Source: Colias croceus (lineage: Eukaryota > Arthropoda > Insecta > Lepidoptera > Pieridae). Taken from it: 64,000 nt of DNA. The position numbers and the translations under genes were made by a program. A model generated the notes under the pieces. That model did not search any database. It saw nothing but the letters and a program-made list of their open reading frames with translations, and was not told where the DNA came from. Of this stretch, positions 35,128 through 47,025 are shown one piece after another; the stretch's first letter is position 1; each line of letters begins with the position of its first letter. The DNA lies in the NCBI RefSeq assembly GCF_905220415.1, contig NC_059546.1, positions 7,440,001 to 7,504,000 on the forward strand, read 5' to 3'.

Positions 35128-35290
35128 TCACCATAGGACTGAAATGTTGACTGGCGCAGCACGAATTTAGAGGACAAACACAACCCTAGCGCTGGTACAG
35201 TTATGACGGCCGTCAAAATATGGGATGCACAAGTAACTTCATTACCAACATTAGTATTTAGACAAGGATTTGACCTCGACTTGGTGATAT
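35128..35290 (-). pseudogene. Exon-like coding segment inside a transposon
   Basis: Read on the minus strand the frame gives SNPCLNTNVGNEVTCASHIL, then TAVITVPALGLCLSSKFVLR and ends at a good donor (TCCTATG then GTGAGT). It has normal residue use and a hydrophobic stretch, unlike nearby frames. It could be a captured host exon or part of an unknown element protein. The acceptor side is unclear and no family is recognised. Confidence 0.3.
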
Positions 35291-36246
35291 TTAGCGAGAA
35301 TTTCAAATTTAAAAAACACACAACGGACTGACCAATAAAAACGATGACAAACTTTATTTTTATTTTTTAAATAAAATGTTAAACATTTCGTTATGAAAGT
35401 TATACTATATAATACTATGCATATCAAAAATTGTCCTGAATTAGTAAGTTTTCTCAAATCAATGATAATGTTTATAAGATAGTCACTTGATTGTTGGTTT
35501 TCGGAGTTGTGACATGCCAAAGTACTGATTATTTAAGTATTAATTTTGTTTTTTTATCAATTTGTATTTTAAATAAAGAAGTGAAAGTGAGTGACCAAAT
35601 AAAGGACGCTTTATTGTTTTAAAATAGATTGTTATTTGATTAATATATAATAAGACTTTGTATAAATTGGCTGGTGACATTGAGTTACCCCATTTTTGTA
35701 TAATCACCCATATACATATTATGTATAATAACGTAGGTGTTTGGGCTTGTCTGCGAAAATTAATTTAGCATTCTCGTAAATTATACAATCACCATAATAT
35801 TATACGTTGATAAACCGGAAATTTAGATTTCATGTTGGATCTTTACCGGGTCACTAGTCGTGAAACCAATCAATTTTTACGAGATTTTTATTTATCGACT
35901 TATTAAAGAACAGATGGGCAGATGTTAAGAAAAACATGTTATTTTAGTAATATTTTATATGCGTATGTTTATATCAATGGATGTTATGAGAATTTAAGGA
36001 GATTAATATTGTAATTTTTATAGACCTATAATAGTTAATCTGACAAGGAACAAGTATGTAATTTGTTATGTAAGTTAAGTCTCCTTTACAGAACTAATCT
36101 AAAAGCGAGATTTTTCATAGGCCACGTGATTATCAATACATATAATAAAATTGTAGAAAAGTGATGTCTGTACAATGAAAATATTAAAAAAAAACTTAGC
36201 AGGTGTTATTATTAAATCGATCCTGAACCCAAAACTGTAGTTAAAA

Positions 36247-36300
36247 AAATTTTTGTCTGTTTGTCTGTTTGTCGGTTTGTCTGTTTGTCTGTTTGTCTGT
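36247..36300 (+). repeat. (TTTGTCTG)n microsatellite
   Basis: Six or seven units of TTTGTCTG, one of them changed to TTTGTCGG. The Lys/Thr/Asp/Arg/Gln-repeat open frame on the other strand is a by-product. Confidence 0.85.
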
Positions 36301-36514
36301 ATGTTCGTGCACGCTAATCTCAGAAACGGCTTATCCGATTTAGATGCGGTTTTCACTAATATATAGTGGCAAGCTTCACTTAACATTTAGTGTTTATTTC
36401 ATGTCAATCGGTTCATAAATAAAAAAGTTATGACCATTTAAGTAATCACGGCGAACATTTGCTAAGGCATTCTATACATGAATAACTTTATTACGCAAAT
36501 TATACGCTTAAGTT

Positions 36515-36610
36515 ATTCCTTGACATGTCCAGATGATCATATCGAAAGTACCGTGGGGGGGGGGGATTTAGCTGAGGGGGTAGTAGGGGGATCAAAGGAC
36601 CTTTATTTAG
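36515..36610 (+). repeat. Dispersed repeat, copy 2, with long G runs
   Basis: Same family as 18469-18562. After 'atatcgaaagtaccgt' it has eleven G in a row (36555-36565), then GGGGG, a short spacer and GGGGG, which fits a G-quadruplex motif on the plus strand. Confidence 0.7.
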
Positions 36611-36867
36611 ATTTTTGCTCATAAGTCTAAAACCTGCACAAATAGCATTATGGTTACTTCTAGGTAAATTTTCTACATAAAATGTCTTTTAAATTATATC
36701 GTAGGTATTATATTTTTAACCCCCAACGCAAAAAGAGGGGTGTTACGTCCGCTATGTATGTTTGCGTGTCCGTCTGTGCAACCGTAGCTCGCTAACGGGT
36801 AAAACGAATTAGATGCATATATATAGTGTGTTACATTAGTTGTTCTTAGATATACCTACTTAGTGTA

Positions 36868-37570
36868 TCAAAATCGGTTCATCCATTTATTATAATATAT
36901 AGGGGTAAAAGTGGGAATGGAAAAAATGAATGTTGTCAGTTATACCCAAGTGATATATCAAATGAAAATAGACGACGACCTGTCAGAAACAATTAGTCAA
37001 ATTTTATCAAAATCGGTTCATGTATTTATTTCATATAGGGGTAAAAGTAGGAATAAATAAATGAATTTTATCAAATATACTCAAGTGACGTATCTAATGA
37101 AAGACATGACGTGTAAAGTACAATAAGACATATTTTATCAAAATTGGTTCATCGATTTATTGGATATAGGTATAAAAGTGGGAATAAAAAAAAGAATTTT
37201 GTCAAATATATACCCAAGTGGCATATCAAATGAAAGGGCATGACATGACGTGAGAAGTATAATGAGGCATAGGTATCCATTTATTGGATTATAGCGGTAA
37301 AAGTGGGAATGAATAATCGAATGTGGTCAAATAATATACTCAAGCGGCATATCAATTGACGTCTGAATTACAATTAGTCATGTTTTATCAAAATCGGTTC
37401 ATCTGTTTATTAAATATAGGGCACCTTAGGGGTGATATAGTGGGGATAAATAATCCAAATGGAGCACCAAACGAAAGGATATGATGTTTACATATAGGTA
37501 CAATTAGACATGGTTTACATCAAAATCGGTTCTGCCATTTACTAGGGGTGAAAGGGAAAAGTTGAAAGTC
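36868..37570 (+). repeat. Tandem array of about 125-bp units
   Basis: Unit starts are near 36868, 37006, 37136, 37265 (truncated), 37386 and 37518. Copies differ by small insertions and base changes, so the array is old. It lies wholly within the Helitron-like element. Confidence 0.75.
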
Positions 37571-37854
37571 TGTGAAAGTAGAAGGATATGGGAGCGGGAG
37601 GATAGCCATACCCTGGAAATTTTGAACTCTTTTGTACCTAAGTTTTTTAGCTCAGTTTAGTAATAAATTTACTAACAGTTATTTTGTGTTATTATTTATT
37701 TTATTTCTTAATTGTAAAATAATCTGTAAGTACTTATAATTTAGTTGTTTATGGTAGTACGTGTTTCAAGACGTGTTTACTCAATAATTGTGTATTAAGT
37801 AGTAACTACTATGCAGTCACTATTCCACGCGGACGAAGTCGCGGGCACAGCTAG

Positions 37855-39904
37855 TCTACATACTAAATTTTAATAGTATTACATAATATATCCTGAGAAA
37901 AATGAAGTACGAATATAATAGATGTATTCGCGTTCCTAAAGATATTTGAACTTCAGACGATAATTTTATGAACATTTATTGTAAGATTCAATTCAATGAA
38001 GTGAGAAGGAATGAATTAACGCGCGCATCGTTGTCAATTTCACAGCTCATTGGAATGAAACACTGCCTCGGGATGCCCTTTTAGAAAAGAAATAAATTAA
38101 ATGCAGTGAATGGAGGTGTAAGATCAGATAAAATTGATTTAAGATACATCTAAAGTGACCGCCTTCTCGGTGCATCGCTATGAACTTATTAAGATCGGAT
38201 TCAATATAAAGTTGGTTCTAACCGTAGGCGATATGGAAACGTCGAATTAGATTATGAGCTTATAATATGTTATTAGGGGATATTACTACTTCAAGGTATT
38301 TATGGGTCATGTCTCCTTTGTATGGCGGTTGCAAATAAGAGACTGGGAGGCAAGATATGTTCTTATCTATACGTATGCTGTATATTTGCATTCTCATGCA
38401 TGCACTATGCATGTTACTACGACTGTAACTTATTATATAAAAATAGATTATTCTCTTTCTATAAGTACCAAATAAATAAAATTACATTAAATTTCTGATG
38501 AGATATTAGATCCAAGTTGATGATGACGCCACAGATCGGGAATACTCAGTCGATATATATCTACTTACTACTTTATACTTTGATTGTCTTAAGTAAAGTG
38601 CTATATCTATAATTAAAACATTATTTCTTCATTTTAATTAACTTCGTGCTAATTTTTCGTGTTCACAACAGTAGGTTTAGTAAGCTATGTTTCATAAAGC
38701 GGAACTCCGAGATGTACATTTGGAGCAAGTGAGATATTTTAGCTGCAAATACCTTCTGTTTCTTCTGAGCAATTTGCCTATCGACGCCGACACGTAATGC
38801 GGAAATTATTTCGCTGTTTCGTAGTTTCTGATCTTTATTGTTGTATAAGATACATTATATAACGATTTTCCATACTTGTCTATAACTTGCGTAGATTCAG
38901 CAGTTAAAGATAATCTTTCAATGGTCTATTAGTTACGTCACTGCTGTACTCTTACACTTTTTAACAATTCATTTTATAATATAATTATGTTATATATAAA
39001 TGAATGATAAAAAAAGGATGTTAAAATTGCTTACAATGTATATTGCGAATGTATTTTACTTTGTGTCAGCAAAATGCATTCTTCAATTGCATTCACGAGA
39101 ATCACGCCTCAGCTTATTCATATTTCATTTCATAATCAACAGCTCATATTCGAGTGTAACGCAATAAAATGTAAAACAAAAATCTCGTTACACTCCAGGT
39201 AACATTCCCGTGAACATTTTGACCGCGGCGTCTTTGAATAGCCAAGCGTGTCTATCCCCTTTCCCTTACACCGGCATGGTCCACGAATCTACCATTGTTT
39301 GTTGAACAAAACCAACACGTTTTAAGGATAGTTCACAGTCCTATTGCTTTTTTATTTGGAACTTTATTAACGTATAACTATATTTTATATGTATGGAGTG
39401 TGCGTAGGATTTGTTGATACAATTGTACTGTTGTGTTTTTATTGTAAAGATGTTCTGATATTTAACACTGTCATGTTCGGCTTGGAATGTAATTGTTATT
39501 CACCTGTATGATATAATACGTCCTCAGTAGGTATATTTCGTTTCATTATCAGTATTACAGATACCTAACACAGAAGGTTTAAATTACTCCGTAACTTTTT
39601 AATTGAGATGTCACCAAGCCAAACTTCGTAGAAATCTGGATTCTTATTTAATTTTATGGACGTGAGGGACGGATGTTTTTAAAAATAGACTACAAAAGCT
39701 CTCAAGTGCCGTCAAGATAGGCGTCAGGCCGAGTAATCGATCTGATAACGAGAACAGCTTAATCCCATTATAGCAGTATGTTTAGAAGCTGTTACAGTGT
39801 TCATTAAATGGGTACATTATCGCCTTTTTGATTGGCCAAAACGAGGTATAGGTACATGACTCTCTAATTTTATGTGCGCCCGGTAGGCTGTTGATAAAAT
39901 ATTG
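37855..39904 (+). other. Intron sequence, no supported feature
   Basis: AT-rich, with a somewhat more balanced patch at about 38690-38830 and another near 39225-39300. Neither has a usable reading frame with splice sites. Confidence 0.35.
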
Positions 39905-40086
39905 TTGTATAGTATAAAACAAAGTCGCTTTCTCAGTTCATATGTCCCTCTGTATGCTTAAATCTTTAAAACTACGATTTTGATGCGGTTTTTTTTAATA
40001 GATAAAGTGATTCAAGAGGAAGGTTTTAGTATATATAATTTATTAGGTTTTAGACAAAGCGGGCGAAGCCGCGGGCGGTAAGCTAG
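39905..40086 (+). mobile_element. CTAG-ended repeat, near-complete copy
   Basis: It begins 'tagtataaaacaaagtcgc' and ends GCGGGCGAAGCCGCGGGC, GGTAAG and CTAG. It is the same family as 786-975 (inverted) and 45008-45153. It probably moved as a non-autonomous element. Confidence 0.65.
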
Positions 40087-40104
40087 TTAACTTATAAGTC
40101 CTTC

Positions 40105-40719
40105 CTGGGGCCTTAGACAAACGTACGTAACGCCATGGAATAGAAACTGCTAACGCTAATTATTGTCATAAGCTCATGACATTTTGGTAATGGTTCGATC
40201 ACACTACCAACGACGCAGACGACCACGAGCAAAGTTCCAATCTTGCCGAAATTTGTTCAAAATCAATATTAAAATCTCCCGTCATTCTGGTACTCAGGAA
40301 TAAAAAAATTCGAGGTCAATTAATAAAAAGAAATAGGGTTTTTTGCGATTTTCGCTGAGACGGTAAGTTTATCATACAATCACCTGAACCAAAATTGTAT
40401 ATAATCTAATTATCTATAAAAAAGGTTCAATACATTTTTTTCTAGGAGCCACCGTTTCTATGAAAAACCTGTTTGTTTATCCATTGATCTCAAATTTTTT
40501 TTTTCCAAACACCAATACGACAGGAAATTCTTAAATTTCATTTTTAATTGTGTTTTGCACAATTTTATTTAATTGCGACTGGATGAAAATTTTGTTCGTG
40601 GTCGTCGTTGTCGTTGGTAGGGTGACCGAATCCTTATGCAAAACATCATACGCTTATGTCAATTTCTATCGATAGCGTATTCTATTCCTTGGCGTTTTGC
40701 CGTTTGGCTAAGGCCCCAG
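40105..40719. mobile_element. Fold-back element, about 130-bp arms, CTGGGGCC ends
   Basis: The left end CTGGGGCCTTAGACAAACG and the inverse of the right end (CTGGGGCCTTAGCCAAACG) match, followed by 'cgcca(t/a)ggaatagaa', 'tgtcataag', and 'ctaccaacgac...gaccacga' in the same order on both arms (40105-40235; 40590-40719). No clean target duplication was found, so the true borders may lie a few bases away. Confidence 0.75.
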
Positions 40720-41194
40720 TACCCAGAGAAAATGGATTTAACATTATTTTCATATAACGATTGTCTAATTGCATTTTTCAAATACCTACACTTCTATCGA
40801 AAGTAAAATTGAAATATTGATTCAGATAAACTTGTTCAAATAGCACTCAAAAAAGTCAACTAACGCAAAAAATAAATGCGCAGATTTAATAGCGAAATAA
40901 TATTTACTATAACGATCGAAATGTGAGATAAGATCGGTGTTACAATTAGACGTGACTTACGAAAGGCTGTAGCGATTATTTTTTTCATTCGGTTTTTGCA
41001 ATCATAACCTTCACAAAAGTTGTCAAACAATAACTGTTATGTGGTTTTGTAATGCACGATTGGTTTACTCGGTTTTAGATATTATTGTTGTAGTCTTCGA
41101 GTGAAAGAGAGTTTTTAGATTTAAGTCTCATTTTTGTTGTAGGTAATCGTTTTTAAGATAAAGTTTTATAGGCTGACGCCGCTGTAAAGTAATA

Positions 41195-41330
41195 AATTTA
41201 TTCTAAAAATCAGACATCAGTGAAAGTCCCGTCAAAATCAGTGCAGAAGTTACGAACATAGGCTGGTACAAACCTACTACATATGGACGGACAAAGTTGA
41301 AATTTTTTCGAATTTGTTTGTTTGTTGTTA
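41195..41330 (+). mobile_element. Worn LINE-type repeat fragment
   Basis: The wording 'agtgaaagtcccgtcaaaatc', 'gttacgaacataggc' and 'atatggacggacaaag' is that of common moth repeats. The ends are lost. Confidence 0.4.
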
Positions 41331-41569
41331 TGTTTATCACATTTGATTAAATCTTTAATATTATCTCTTTTATTTGCTTATATAAATGTTATGGTTCAAT
41401 ACGTTAAGGTGTACCTTTTCGACCGTTAAAGCAGTGAAAGTCCGTATAAAGATTTATTATAATCTTCGAATGATAACATGGCATATTAATTTATAGAATG
41501 TTTCAATAGGCTTTGTTGTTGCATTGTTTACAAATAGCTATAAACATGTTGGCTTTGGTAGTGATTACT

Positions 41570-41815
41570 ATCGGATCACGTTGGAATGCAATAATTATTT
41601 CTTAGGCTTCGGCCGCGTTTTTAAAGAAAAACCCGTATAGTTACCGTTCCTGTGAGATTTTCGGTATAAAAAAGAAACTATGTCTTATTCTGGGTCTTCA
41701 GCTTTCACATACCAAATTTCATTGTAATCGGTTTAGTAGTATTTGCGTGACAGAGTAACAAACATCCATCCATCCTCATAAACTTTCGTATTTATAATAT
41801 TAGTAGGCTGTAGGA
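41570..41815 (+). mobile_element. RTE-like repeat 3' part
   Basis: It holds 'cttcggccgcgttttt', 'ttcctgtgagattttc', 'accaaatttcattgtaatcg', 'catccatccatcc' and ends 'tttataatattagtagg'. This series of words is one of the most frequent moth LINE-like tails. The frame over it at 41733-41969 is not a gene. Confidence 0.55.
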
Positions 41816-41819
41816 TGTA

Positions 41820-44405
41820 TATTTGAAACGTGCACATTATCATCAACTTTCGCTGACACTGTGTGATGTTTGATGCGTTTAGTTTTTCCATCAGACAAGC
41901 ACTTGTGAAGTGACCGACTTTCAGAATAACTTTATAATGACAGTGGGAATGTAAAACGCTTTCATTCAAGGCGGTTTCCTTGGTGCTAATATTTTTATTA
42001 CCTACTGTTTTTACGCGTACAATAGTCCATTAACAAGTCATTGAAAAAATACTGCGTAAATGATCAAAAGATGATGTTGCGTGGTATGTTTATGTTTTTA
42101 ATTAAGTTTCAAAGAAAAATAAGCCTTACTATTGACAACTTGTGAAATAAACTACGCGTGTCTATTGCATATAGATTTTGTACTATTCAAATATTGTCAT
42201 ACATATTAATTTCATTACGGAATGATATATTTGCTCAACCAACGATGAGCTTACGGTCCTCATATTTGAGTCAAGCCTAATGTTATATAACACGTACTTA
42301 TGACATCATTTGAAATATTTTAGCTGCTTTCACGTCGCACCACGCCCTTGTGGGCGAAGTTAAGATTTAATACAAAAATAATTGTTTGATCCCTATCATT
42401 ATTGTGGACTGTGGTCAATCTGGGATGGCTGCCGGCTATAGAGCAATGTAACAAAAAACCACAGATGGCTTTGTGGGCGTGGGAACTACGAGGTTTGCTT
42501 TCGATCTGCTTTATTAGGCTTAATGTCTCAATCCTTCTGTTTTTGATAACGTCTTTGATTGCGTATGTCCCAGTATTTCGTAACCATAAATAATAGTGTC
42601 AATCGTGGAGTAGTTATGGAAACATTTTCCTTATAACGTTCAGACGAGACGGCGACCTTTTCGTTTTATCGTGTTGAATGGATATTTTTCGTAGAATTTG
42701 CATAGAGGTAAATATTGAGGTTAAATATTAAAATGGCATAATTGATGCTAATTGCGTATTGCCATTAAGCAACTTTAAAGTTTGTTTTTAAATAAAACGT
42801 CTACTGATAATTTGCCACAATAGGCATATTTAAACCTTCTCGTAGATTTTCTATGACCCACTAGACACTTGGATTTTAGTGTACCTATTTGAAAGGAAAC
42901 TGGTTCAAAAAATAAACTCAAACGTCCATCCATGTAAATGATATGCACTTTTTCCACATAATGCAGGTTTGATTCGCTGTCACCAGATACGCATGCGTCA
43001 ATGATTCCGGATGTGGGCTGGTAATATCATACTTGGAAACCTGTTTCATTGCTTTGTCCTTATTGTAGGGATAGTCTACCTCATTAGCTATGTCCGACTG
43101 TTGAATGTTCCGAGAAGATGTCTCTAACGACCATTTTTATGTGGGGATTTTGGATGATAGCAGAATTCAGGATTTTTGCATGTTAAGGGTAACATTAACA
43201 GGATGACTTCGAAACGTAACTCAGTTAGTCAAAACTGAGGCTATAGATAATGTTATAGCACTGGTTTTCAGTAAACCGGGAAGGAAATGAGGTAGGCAAT
43301 TTATCAGATAATTTCCTTGTAATAGTTTAGTGTTAAAATTATTTGTACATTAAATAGTATAATTTAGTAACAGTTTCAGTAAAATGTAGACGATAACTAG
43401 CCTATTGTTAGATATTGGGTTTCAACAGCGAAAATTGTTAATAAATCAATAGCCTTTTATTCTTCAGCCACGCCTCAGAACTAGTTCGTTTAATGAACAT
43501 CGAACGGAATATCAAATTCTGTATATATTTCGAAAACTATAAATTATTGTAAGTCGATATTAATCTTTGTTCAATTTCAAAATAGATCGAAATCTTTGAC
43601 TTCCAATTAAGTAAAATAGCATATTTCTCGTTTCTATTATTATGAGTACTGCATAGAGTAGAACATTCTCGGATGCGAACAGGATTCACATGGGTCATAT
43701 TATAGAATCTCCCACGTTTGCATGCACGCAATTCTGTCCATCAATCTTGGAAACAATAGCCGCTCTGAACCGTTTTGTGCTTTCGCATTGCATCTTTTAA
43801 ATTAAATGTGATGTTCTCTTGTCTTTGCTGATGTGATTTATCGGCTTTTGATTTCTAATGTTACGTAAGTAATGTGCCTATTAGAGAGCGACGAGTTTTA
43901 ATAACATTAATTCATAGTAATGAAGCGCATATTACAGCTAAATTACGTGTGTAGTGTTAATACAATAATTTATACTCTATGGTAGAAAGTCACGAATTCA
44001 TAATTTTGATCTTTGTAAAGGGTATTGCTTATAATTCACTAACTTTCAACTTATATAATTGATTCCGATTCCTGAGCAAGTTCTTACAGACAGTTGAATA
44101 AACATCAATTCGTTAAGCTAACAGTTAACATGGTGTTTTGTTTAAGTCTCCCACGAGTAACGGGTTGAGCGTTAATGGGTGGCAACGTGCGAAAATGTGC
44201 TGACGGATCTTGTATGTACATTCATGTTTAATGTCGTGAAACGCGTGCTTTACGGTGTTTATTGCTTTATTATTTGTGATTATTATACACGTGATGATGT
44301 TAGAGGTACGTGTGCTTTGGAGTAAATATTGTAATATCAAAACGTGCTTATATGCAATGACAAACTCAAGATGCATGTTATTTTTTTGTGAAGGCCATCG
44401 CGCTT
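41820..44405 (+). other. Intron sequence, no supported feature
   Basis: AT-rich with scattered short frames (42402, 42775, 43537, 44125). None has a splice context or a recognisable domain. Confidence 0.35.
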
Positions 44406-44467
44406 TTCCGATGACTTCAAATTGTGATATGCATCTATATGCATATCACAATTTGAAGTCATCGGAA
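44406..44467. repeat. Perfect hairpin, 29-bp arms, 4-base loop
   Basis: The arm 44406-44434 (TTCCGATGACTTCAAATTGT...) is repeated exactly inverted at 44439-44467, with CTAT between. No mismatch was seen in 29 pairs. See findings. Confidence 0.95.
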
Positions 44468-45007
44468 GCCATACCTATGTATGGGAAGATTTGCTTATTC
44501 GAGAAAAGGCGGATTTAAAATAAATTCATAAATCTGTAGTTGTAGGATAACATGAAATGTCTGAGGTAAGGACTTTAATACTTTTGATCACTGAAGAAAT
44601 TGTTGGTCTCGTCAAGTCGCCAGGAAAAGCTTTTAATATATTCGCCCTATGCACAAATATGACTATAAATTTTCCATAAACTGATGTTTAGATCACTTAT
44701 CTTGTACTTGATGAGTCGTAACATTTCGCAATCAAACTGTATGTGCACAGGTCATCCGTGACTGTAACTATTTAATATTATTACCAAGTATTATGTGGTA
44801 TTATCGAGTATTGCACAGTTTAATGACGAGCTGAAAGTACGTGTTACGTTTTTCGTAATTTATCATTTCTTGCAGTAATACTTTTAAGTTGTAACTCGTT
44901 TATTGCGACTCTAACTGCGGATTTTTTTTTATTTAAAACGATATTATGATGTTACGTGTAACCAGAATAATATTATGTATTATGTGTATGTGATATGTAC
45001 TTTAATC

Positions 45008-45153
45008 ACTACATAGTATAAAACAAAGACGCTTTCTCTGTCCCTATGTCCCTTTGTATGCTTAAATCTTTAAAACTACGCAACAGATTTTGATACGGTT
45101 TTTTCAATAGATAGAGTGATTCCAGAGGAAGGTTTTAGTATATAATTTATTAG
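45008..45153 (+). mobile_element. CTAG-family repeat, 3'-truncated copy
   Basis: It starts 'ctacatagtataaaacaaag' and runs to 'ataatttattag', then stops before the GC-rich hairpin present at 39905-40086. Confidence 0.6.
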
Positions 45154-45829
45154 TTAACGATTTCATAGATATTATAGAAGAAAAGATTTTCTTGTTCATC
45201 CGAGACATCACTACTTAAATATATTTTTTCATTGTTGTATATGATGTGTCAATCAATTCATAGATTCGTTGAGGAAATAATTTGTAAAGTAACTCGATAA
45301 TTTTGTTAAAAGGTAACCTTTAAATTGGTCGCTTTTGTTCGCAGGTTTCAAACGTCAGATACTTAAATTGCATTGTTAAACTTGGTAGTTCATTATCGAC
45401 ATTCAATTAAATTCCGTTAAAATGATACAAGGTTATTATGACATTTAAAGAAACTTGAAATAAATGAAGCTTTACACTTCTACATAGAATATTATGGAAT
45501 TATGTAAAGCCAATAAATAGTCCGGTTATTAATTTACAATTTTGTCATCATGATGTCGCACTTCGTCTTAAAGTTCTCTTTTCTTCTTAAATAGGTTTTA
45601 TTTTGTCGCTAACAGTTGCCGATGTAGGAATATTACCTAATTTTAAATTATAAATAATTTTAAATTCTATGATAGAATACGATATACCGGAGTATAGATT
45701 TTCAATGTTTAATTATTGTCTTTTTACTAAACAGTCGGAGCATTTTGTCCACCGCTTCCTATATAGATTTATTATACTCTTACTTATATTATTATACCTC
45801 TGAAAGTATTGGTTTTGTCCCTAGTTTTG

Positions 45830-46075
45830 CATGTTCGCCGCTATCACAGCACGTTGATCCAAGATTATACCACGCTGCCACTTTACCTCTATTCTGCGCC
45901 AATACGATTGAGGTTGACGTCAGTAATCTGATTCCCTTGCGGCTGGCATGCCATTGCTTCCGCCTTCGCTGCGCAAATAACGCGATCTTTTGTTTGTAAG
46001 AGCTGGTGTGATTCGAACACTCTCTGCTTTCTGCGATCCTGGTACTTTATTGGAACACCTACGCAAAGGTTCATC
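45830..46075 (-). repeat. GC-rich insertion with tRNA-type B box, SINE-like
   Basis: On the minus strand GTTCGAATC (near 46003-46015) fits the pol III B box and is followed by ACACCAGCTCTTAC, like a tRNA 3' half. The 5' half does not fold as a tRNA, so it is not a tRNA gene. The patch is more GC-rich than its surroundings and contains a 61-codon open frame on the minus strand (46074-45889, ...QDRRKQRVFESHQLLQTK...). Either a SINE or a fragment of an element gene. Confidence 0.35.
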
Positions 46076-46999
46076 TTTTATTATTTACTTCGGTAAATAA
46101 TTGAAAATTTTACGGTTCATATTTAACTTTTATTTAAGTTTGTGTTGAGTATTCGTTTTAAATGTTGTATTTCTAGTTATGGTTGATATTTTTCTTATGT
46201 GTTTTCGCTTTGTTGTTATTTATGCAAACATCCCCATGTATTAAAAAGGCATCCTTAAAATGACACAGAAAATAAATGACGAAATTATATTGAATCTGAA
46301 TTCAATAAATCTCAACAAACTTTATCATCCGTAAGGTTTTTGTAAAATAAACTACATACACAAATATCATATTGGCTCCCATTAAAGTTTCCAAGTTACA
46401 TATTTTATAGGGCCGAGCATTGGCGCTACAAGAATGTTCCCTTATCGACGAAGTACCGTTGAGGTACAATAATCGTATTTATGATATTATTAAGTAGCCT
46501 GGCTATCGGGATTTCGAGCGTTAAAGTTCATAGCAATATTGCTTACAAGAAGTTTAAATTATGTAAAGATTCGAACGAGTTATCTTTGGGTCATGAGTCA
46601 TTTGATCAAACTTGATTTAATATTGTGCTTAATACTTGTATAATCTGTATTACATGAGCATGTTCGTAAATCAGAGCGTAATTGTAAGTGCTTTTCTATA
46701 TGAGTGACATTTTTTTTAAAGTTTCGGTTGTCAGTAATCAGTGCCATGATACAATCGAAGTAAATTACTGTTATAGTACCTACATATACCTTTACGCAAA
46801 CAAAGCAAATAATCATATACATAAATTATACGGACAATAATAATATCCATTTAAATATTCGCCTTGCAATTTCACGTATTCTAACGATACTATTGTAAAC
46901 ATTTCTTATGATTATTATGAATTAATTATTTAATGTCTGAATGGTATGCGCTTAATGCATAGATAGCAATAATTTATAATACGATTTATATAACCTTTG

Positions 47000-47025
47000 T
47001 TTATTGTTTCAGGTAAGTTTATGAT
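47000..47025 (+). promoter_or_regulatory. Ratchet-type (recursive) splice site
   Basis: A pyrimidine-rich run (CCTTTGTTTATTGTTTCAG) ends at 47012 and is joined directly to a consensus donor GTAAGT at 47013. This zero-length-exon design is that of recursive splice sites in long insect introns. A second donor (GGTAAGTG) follows near 47089, so a small 'recursive exon' of about 77 bases could also form. The position, about 31.6 kb into an intron that starts at 15399, fits the usual setting. Confidence 0.6.

Larger units (their letters stand above)
33565..35712. mobile_element. 2.1-kb DNA element with perfect 30-bp inverted ends
   Basis: TATGGGTGATTATACAAAAA and the next ten bases (33565-33594) recur exactly inverted at 35683-35712. 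With TA read as the target duplication the ends would start TGGGTGATT, as in Tc1/mariner-like elements. A second inverted pair lies inside: 'ggactgacgaggctaacata' (33768) and 'ggactgacgcgaccccata' (minus strand, near 34940). A dispersed repeat (34066-34487) is nested in it. There is no recognisable transposase; a coding-like minus-strand segment is described separately. Confidence 0.8.
36230..37854 (+). mobile_element. Helitron-like element with internal tandem array
   Basis: The tail holds GCGGACGAAGTCGCGGGC, ACAG and CTAG (37851-37854). Inside, from about 36865 to 37570, a unit of about 115-140 bases recurs five to six times, each starting 'tatcaaaatcggttcat' and carrying 'aggggtaaaagtgggaat', 'atac(c)caagtg(g)catatca' and 'acaattag(t/a)ca'. 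At the front are a (TTTGTCTG)n run (36247-36300) and a copy of the 18469 repeat (36515-36610). The 5' end is not fixed, so the first 500 bases may belong to another insertion. Confidence 0.6.

Noticed and set aside
36099..36386. 95-codon frame rich in Thr-Asn-Arg-Gln-Thr-Asp
   Set aside because: It is the translation of the (TTTGTCTG)n microsatellite on the other strand.
41733..41969. 78-codon frame on the minus strand
   Set aside because: It lies over a common RTE-like repeat tail (41570-41815) and is accidental.
45995..46070. tRNA gene on the minus strand
   Set aside because: The T arm and 3' half look right, but no 5' acceptor strand pairs with it and no D or anticodon arm can be folded.
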